A stretch of 64,000 nt of DNA from Sedimenticola thiotaurini (GTDB lineage: Bacteria; Pseudomonadota; Gammaproteobacteria; Chromatiales; Chromatiaceae): positions 1,736,001 to 1,800,000 of the forward strand of contig NZ_CP011412.1 of NCBI RefSeq assembly GCF_001007875.1, in the 5' to 3' direction. A program made the position numbers and the translations under genes. How positions within the stretch are numbered: position 1 is the stretch's first letter; each line of letters begins with the position of its first letter. Positions 60,627 to 64,000 of the stretch are shown one piece after another. Below the pieces are notes generated by a model. That model was not told the DNA's origin. It ran no database searches and was given only the letters and a program-made list of their open reading frames with translations.

Positions 60627-62144
60627 TTAGGGTATTTTTGTTACCGCAATATGTTTCAGAAGGTTGGCGACGGATGCATCCATCACCTCGACCAGAGGCG
60701 CAGGCCAGAGACCGAGAGCCAACACGGCGATTGCCAGTGAGCCGAGCACCAGAAACTCGCGCCCACTGATATCCTTCAGTGCAGCGACCTTGTCACTGAC
60801 CACAGGACCAAACACCACCCGTTTAATCATCCACAGGGTGTAGGCGGCACCGGTAATCAAGGTGGTCGCGGCCAGGAAAGCGAACCAGAAGTCGGCACGG
60901 AAGCTGGCCAGGATAACCATAAATTCACCCACGAACCCCGAGGTGCCGGGAAGTCCGGCATTCGACATGGCGAAGAACACCATGAAACCGGCAAAGATGG
61001 GCATGCTGTGGACCACGCCACCGTAATCGGCTATCTGGCGACTGTGCAGACGGTCATACAACACGCCGACACAGAGGAACATCGCAGCCGATACAAAACC
61101 GTGCGACACCATCTGTACCATGCCGCCTTCCATACCCAACAAGGCACCACCATTGGCGTTGCCGTTCTGGGCAATCATGAACACGATGAAGAAGCCCAGG
61201 GTCACAAAACCCATGTGAGCGATGGATGAATAGGCGATCAGCTTCTTCATATCCTGCTGCACCAGTGCAACGAAACTGATGTAGACGATAGCGATCAGGG
61301 AGATAGTAATGATCAGCCAATCCAAGTGCTGACTCGCGTCCGGTGTAATCGGCAGACTGAAACGCAGGAAGCCGTAGCCACCGATCTTCAGCATGATTGC
61401 TGCCAGAATAACCGAACCGCCAGTCGGTGCCTCCACGTGCGCATCCGGCAACCAGGTATGCACCGGCCACATCGGCACTTTAACGGCAAACGCCATCAGG
61501 AAGGCAATAAAGATCAGAATCTGCACATTCAGATCCATTTTCAGATCGTGGAATGCGAGGATATCGAAACTGCCCGCCTGGAAATACATGTAGATCAGGG
61601 CGACCAACATGAAGACCGATCCAAAGAAGGTGTAGATGAAGAACTTGATGGTGGCATAAACCCGGTTTGGCCCACCCCAGACACCAATAATCAGGAACAT
61701 CGGTATCAACATCGCTTCCCAGAATACGTAGAACAGCATGGCATCCAGGGCCGAGAAGACACCGATCATGACACCTTCCATGATCAGGAACGCCGCCATG
61801 TAGTGGGAGGGTTTGTACTGAATCACCTCCCAACCGGCGATTATCACCAGAATTGTGATAAAGGTCGTAAGGATGATCAACGGCATGGAGATACCGTCCA
61901 CCCCAAGGTAGTACTCGATATTGAACAGTTCAATCCAGCTCGCGCGCTCAACAAACTGCATACTTGCTGTAGACGGGTCAAAAGACGAGTAGAGCGGCAG
62001 ACTCACAAGGAATGTGAGGATCGCAATGGTCAGGGCCGTCCAGCGCGTGGCGTTGGCTGCCTTGTCTCCACTTGCGAGAACCAGTAAGCCACCAACGATG
62101 GGTAACCAGATGGTCAAACTGAGGATGGGCCAGTCTGCTAACAT
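60627..62144 (-). CDS. nuoM: NADH-quinone oxidoreductase subunit M
   Basis: Second antiporter-like subunit, 505 residues, about 14 helices. Signature stretches are FWEAMLIPMFLIIGVWGG with the key Glu, VKVPMWPVHTWLPDAHVEAPT and KLIAYSSIAHMGFV. The C-terminus has the typical GxWPAPLVEVMDASVANLL. Follows nuoL by 20 bases. Confidence 0.97.
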   Translation of the reverse strand: MLADWPILSLTIWLPIVGGLLVLASGDKAANATRWTALTIAILTFLVSLPLYSSFDPSTASMQFVERASWIELFNIEYYLGVDGISMPLIILTTFITILVIIAGWEVIQYKPSHYMAAFLIMEGVMIGVFSALDAMLFYVFWEAMLIPMFLIIGVWGGPNRVYATIKFFIYTFFGSVFMLVALIYMYFQAGSFDILAFHDLKMDLNVQILIFIAFLMAFAVKVPMWPVHTWLPDAHVEAPTGGSVILAAIMLKIGGYGFLRFSLPITPDASQHLDWLIITISLIAIVYISFVALVQQDMKKLIAYSSIAHMGFVTLGFFIVFMIAQNGNANGGALLGMEGGMVQMVSHGFVSAAMFLCVGVLYDRLHSRQIADYGGVVHSMPIFAGFMVFFAMSNAGLPGTSGFVGEFMVILASFRADFWFAFLAATTLITGAAYTLWMIKRVVFGPVVSDKVAALKDISGREFLVLGSLAIAVLALGLWPAPLVEVMDASVANLLKHIAVTKIP

Positions 62145-62164
62145 GCGATGCGTCCTACCTTTTT

Positions 62165-64000
62165 TTAAGCGATCACGAACCAGGTCAGCAGAACCAGCAG
62201 ACCCAGAATCATGGCAATTGCGTAATGGAAGAGATAACCGGTCTGGATGTTACGCACCCAACCAGCGAACAGGCCAACGGAGCGGGCGGACCCGTTAACA
62301 ATCAGCCCATCAATCAAACGACGGTCACCCAGGTTCCAGAACAGCTTCCCGAGACCCCGACTGCCCCCGGCGAATATCGCCTGATAAGCCTCGTCAAAGC
62401 CATATTTCTTGTCCAGTATCTGGTAAATACCCACACTCTCGAAGCGCTTCTTCCAGGCGCTGGCCAGGGACGGCTTCACCATGTAGAAGACGAATGCCAC
62501 GGCTACACCTGAAGCCGCCAGCAGGGTGGGCAGGCCAAAGATGCCATGAGTGAAGAAGGCCCAGGTACCATGGAACTCGATCTGCCCCAGCGTGTTGTGC
62601 TCTGGCAATACAAAGATCACATCCTTGAACCAGTCACCAAACACCATCTCCCTGACGGTAAACATACCGATAAACAGCGATGGGATGGCCAGCAGTATGA
62701 GTGGAATGGTGACCACTTTAGGCGACTCCCGCAGGTGTTCCCTGGCATGCTCATCCCGCGGACCGTTGCCGTGGAATACCAGGAAGTACATACGGAAGCT
62801 GTAGAGCGCGGTAATGAACACACCAGCCACTACGGCGAAGTAGGCATAGCCAGAACCGGCGATAGTGGAGTGATGTACCGCTTCGATAATGGCATCCTTG
62901 GAGAAGAACCCGGACGACCCCGGCAGACCGATCAGCGCCAGCGAACCGATCAGTGCCGTGATCCAGGTGATCTTCATGTATTTGCGGACACCGCCCATGT
63001 TACGGATATCCTGATCATGGTGCATGCCGATGATGACCGAACCAGCGGCCAGGAACAGCAGCGCCTTGAAGAAGGCGTGGGTCATCAGATGGAAAACCCC
63101 CGCCGCGTAGGCTGAAACACCCAGCGCCACCATCATGTAGCCGAGCTGGGACAGGGTGGAGTAAGCCACCACCCGTTTAATGTCGTTCTGCACCACACCG
63201 ATCAAACCGGTAAACAGTGCGGTGGTGGCACCAATAACCAGCACAAAGGTCAACGCCGTCTCGGACAGTTCATACAGAGGCGACATACGCGCAACCATGA
63301 AGATACCGGCGGTTACCATGGTGGCGGCGTGGATCAATGCGGAGATCGGCGTCGGACCTTCCATTGAATCCGGCAACCAGACGTGCAGCGGCACCTGGGC
63401 CGATTTACCCATGGCACCGATAAACAGGCAGATACAGATCACCGTCATCAACGACCAGGCGGTATCACCAAACAGGCTGATCTGGGTATCCGCCAGCTGC
63501 GGAGCGGCCTTGAACACCTCGGTGTAATCCAGGCTGTTGGTGTACATGGCTATCGCTGCAATACCCAGCAGGAAACCGAAATCACCGACCCGGTTGACCA
63601 GGAACGCCTTAAGATTGGCGAATACCGCGGTCTCCCGCACCGACCAGAAACCGATCAACAGATAGGAGACCAGGCCCACTGCTTCCCAGCCGAAGAACAG
63701 CTGCAGGAAATTATTCGACATCACCAGCATGAGCATGGAGAAGGTAAACAGGGAAATGTAACTGAAGAAGCGCTGGTAGCTGTTGATACCGGCCAGGCTC
63801 TCATTGGGCCAGTTCTCTTCATCATGGGCCATGTAGCCAATGGTGTAGATATGTACACAGAAGGAGACGAAGGTAACCACCACCATCATCATGGCAGTCA
63901 GCTGATCCACCAGGAAACCGATCTCCATGCGAATACCTTCGCTGACCATCCAGGTGTAGAGGCTTTCGTTATAAACCCCGGTGGTACCGTTAATAAACTG
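62165..64000 (-). CDS. nuoL: NADH-quinone oxidoreductase subunit L (5' end cut)
   Basis: Largest antiporter-like subunit with the long lateral helix. The frame is open to the window edge and reads QFINGTTGVYNESLYTWMVSEGIRMEIGF, so about 35-45 N-terminal residues lie outside. Visible signatures: FFGWEAVGLVSYLLIGFW, KSAQVPLHVWLPDSMEGPTP and KRVVAYSTLSQLGYM. The C-terminus ends LLVLLTWFVIA. Genes nuoK and beyond should follow upstream in the next window. Confidence 0.97.
   Translation of the reverse strand, partial: QFINGTTGVYNESLYTWMVSEGIRMEIGFLVDQLTAMMMVVVTFVSFCVHIYTIGYMAHDEENWPNESLAGINSYQRFFSYISLFTFSMLMLVMSNNFLQLFFGWEAVGLVSYLLIGFWSVRETAVFANLKAFLVNRVGDFGFLLGIAAIAMYTNSLDYTEVFKAAPQLADTQISLFGDTAWSLMTVICICLFIGAMGKSAQVPLHVWLPDSMEGPTPISALIHAATMVTAGIFMVARMSPLYELSETALTFVLVIGATTALFTGLIGVVQNDIKRVVAYSTLSQLGYMMVALGVSAYAAGVFHLMTHAFFKALLFLAAGSVIIGMHHDQDIRNMGGVRKYMKITWITALIGSLALIGLPGSSGFFSKDAIIEAVHHSTIAGSGYAYFAVVAGVFITALYSFRMYFLVFHGNGPRDEHAREHLRESPKVVTIPLILLAIPSLFIGMFTVREMVFGDWFKDVIFVLPEHNTLGQIEFHGTWAFFTHGIFGLPTLLAASGVAVAFVFYMVKPSLASAWKKRFESVGIYQILDKKYGFDEAYQAIFAGGSRGLGKLFWNLGDRRLIDGLIVNGSARSVGLFAGWVRNIQTGYLFHYAIAMILGLLVLLTWFVIA

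Overview
The window looks like chromosomal DNA of a gammaproteobacterium, probably an autotrophic or sulfur-oxidising Chromatiales-type lineage. This is inferred from gene content and order: an RnfABCDGE complex, ilvIHC-pssA-leuA, an ArsC/YfgD-WrbA-Hda block, rimP-nusA-infB-rbfA-truB-rpsO-pnp, and nuoLMN. No 16S gene is present, so the genus is not established. Almost all of the DNA is core housekeeping sequence. I see no prophage, CRISPR array, transposase or secretion island.

Layout. 1-5.5 kb: end of sucA, sucB, a Na/Pi-type transporter, a small coiled-coil protein and class I fumarase. 5.5-9.1 kb (minus): ibaG, prfC, rimI, and a family 4 uracil-DNA glycosylase. 9.1-15.3 kb (minus): branched-chain amino acid genes ilvI-ilvH-ilvC, then pssA and leuA. 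leuA has its own promoter and a leucine-rich leader peptide. 15.5-21 kb: a DUF4124 protein, proS, fabA, cpdA and a Pro/Tyr/Gly-rich secreted protein. 21-27 kb: acylphosphatase, a TlpA-like protein and a YihY membrane protein (minus), arsC-wrbA-hda (plus), then a CDP-alcohol phosphatidyltransferase and a DUF2066 protein (minus). 27-31 kb: purM-purN-DUF3108, dCMP deaminase and Mrp/ApbC. 31.4-39.9 kb: metG, rnfABCDGE and an alpha/beta hydrolase. 39.9-40.8 kb: a gene-free mosaic of repeats. 40.8-47.4 kb: an MFS permease, aroC, a TolC-family protein, an M23 peptidase and an ABC exporter. 47.5-56.3 kb (minus): the rimP to pnp translation and RNA-decay operon. 56.4-58.4 kb (minus): an arsR-arsI-acr3 arsenic operon. 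58.5-59.0 kb: initiator tRNA-fMet with tandem 147-bp repeats at its 3' end. 59.2-64 kb (minus): nuoL (cut by the window edge), nuoM and nuoN.

The most interesting signals are in non-coding DNA. They are: (i) a probable leucine attenuator in front of leuA, with an operator-like palindrome in its promoter spacer; (ii) a roughly 165-nt leader before rimP-nusA-infB holding three hairpin-plus-U-tract structures; (iii) tandem repeats that carry the 3' end of tRNA-fMet plus its terminator, together with an inverted T-arm copy; (iv) an ArsR promoter/operator whose predicted start coincides with the arsR ATG; (v) a mosaic intergenic repeat at 40 kb with a decayed relative at 16.2 kb. None of these amounts to a clearly new gene system; the coding content is conventional.
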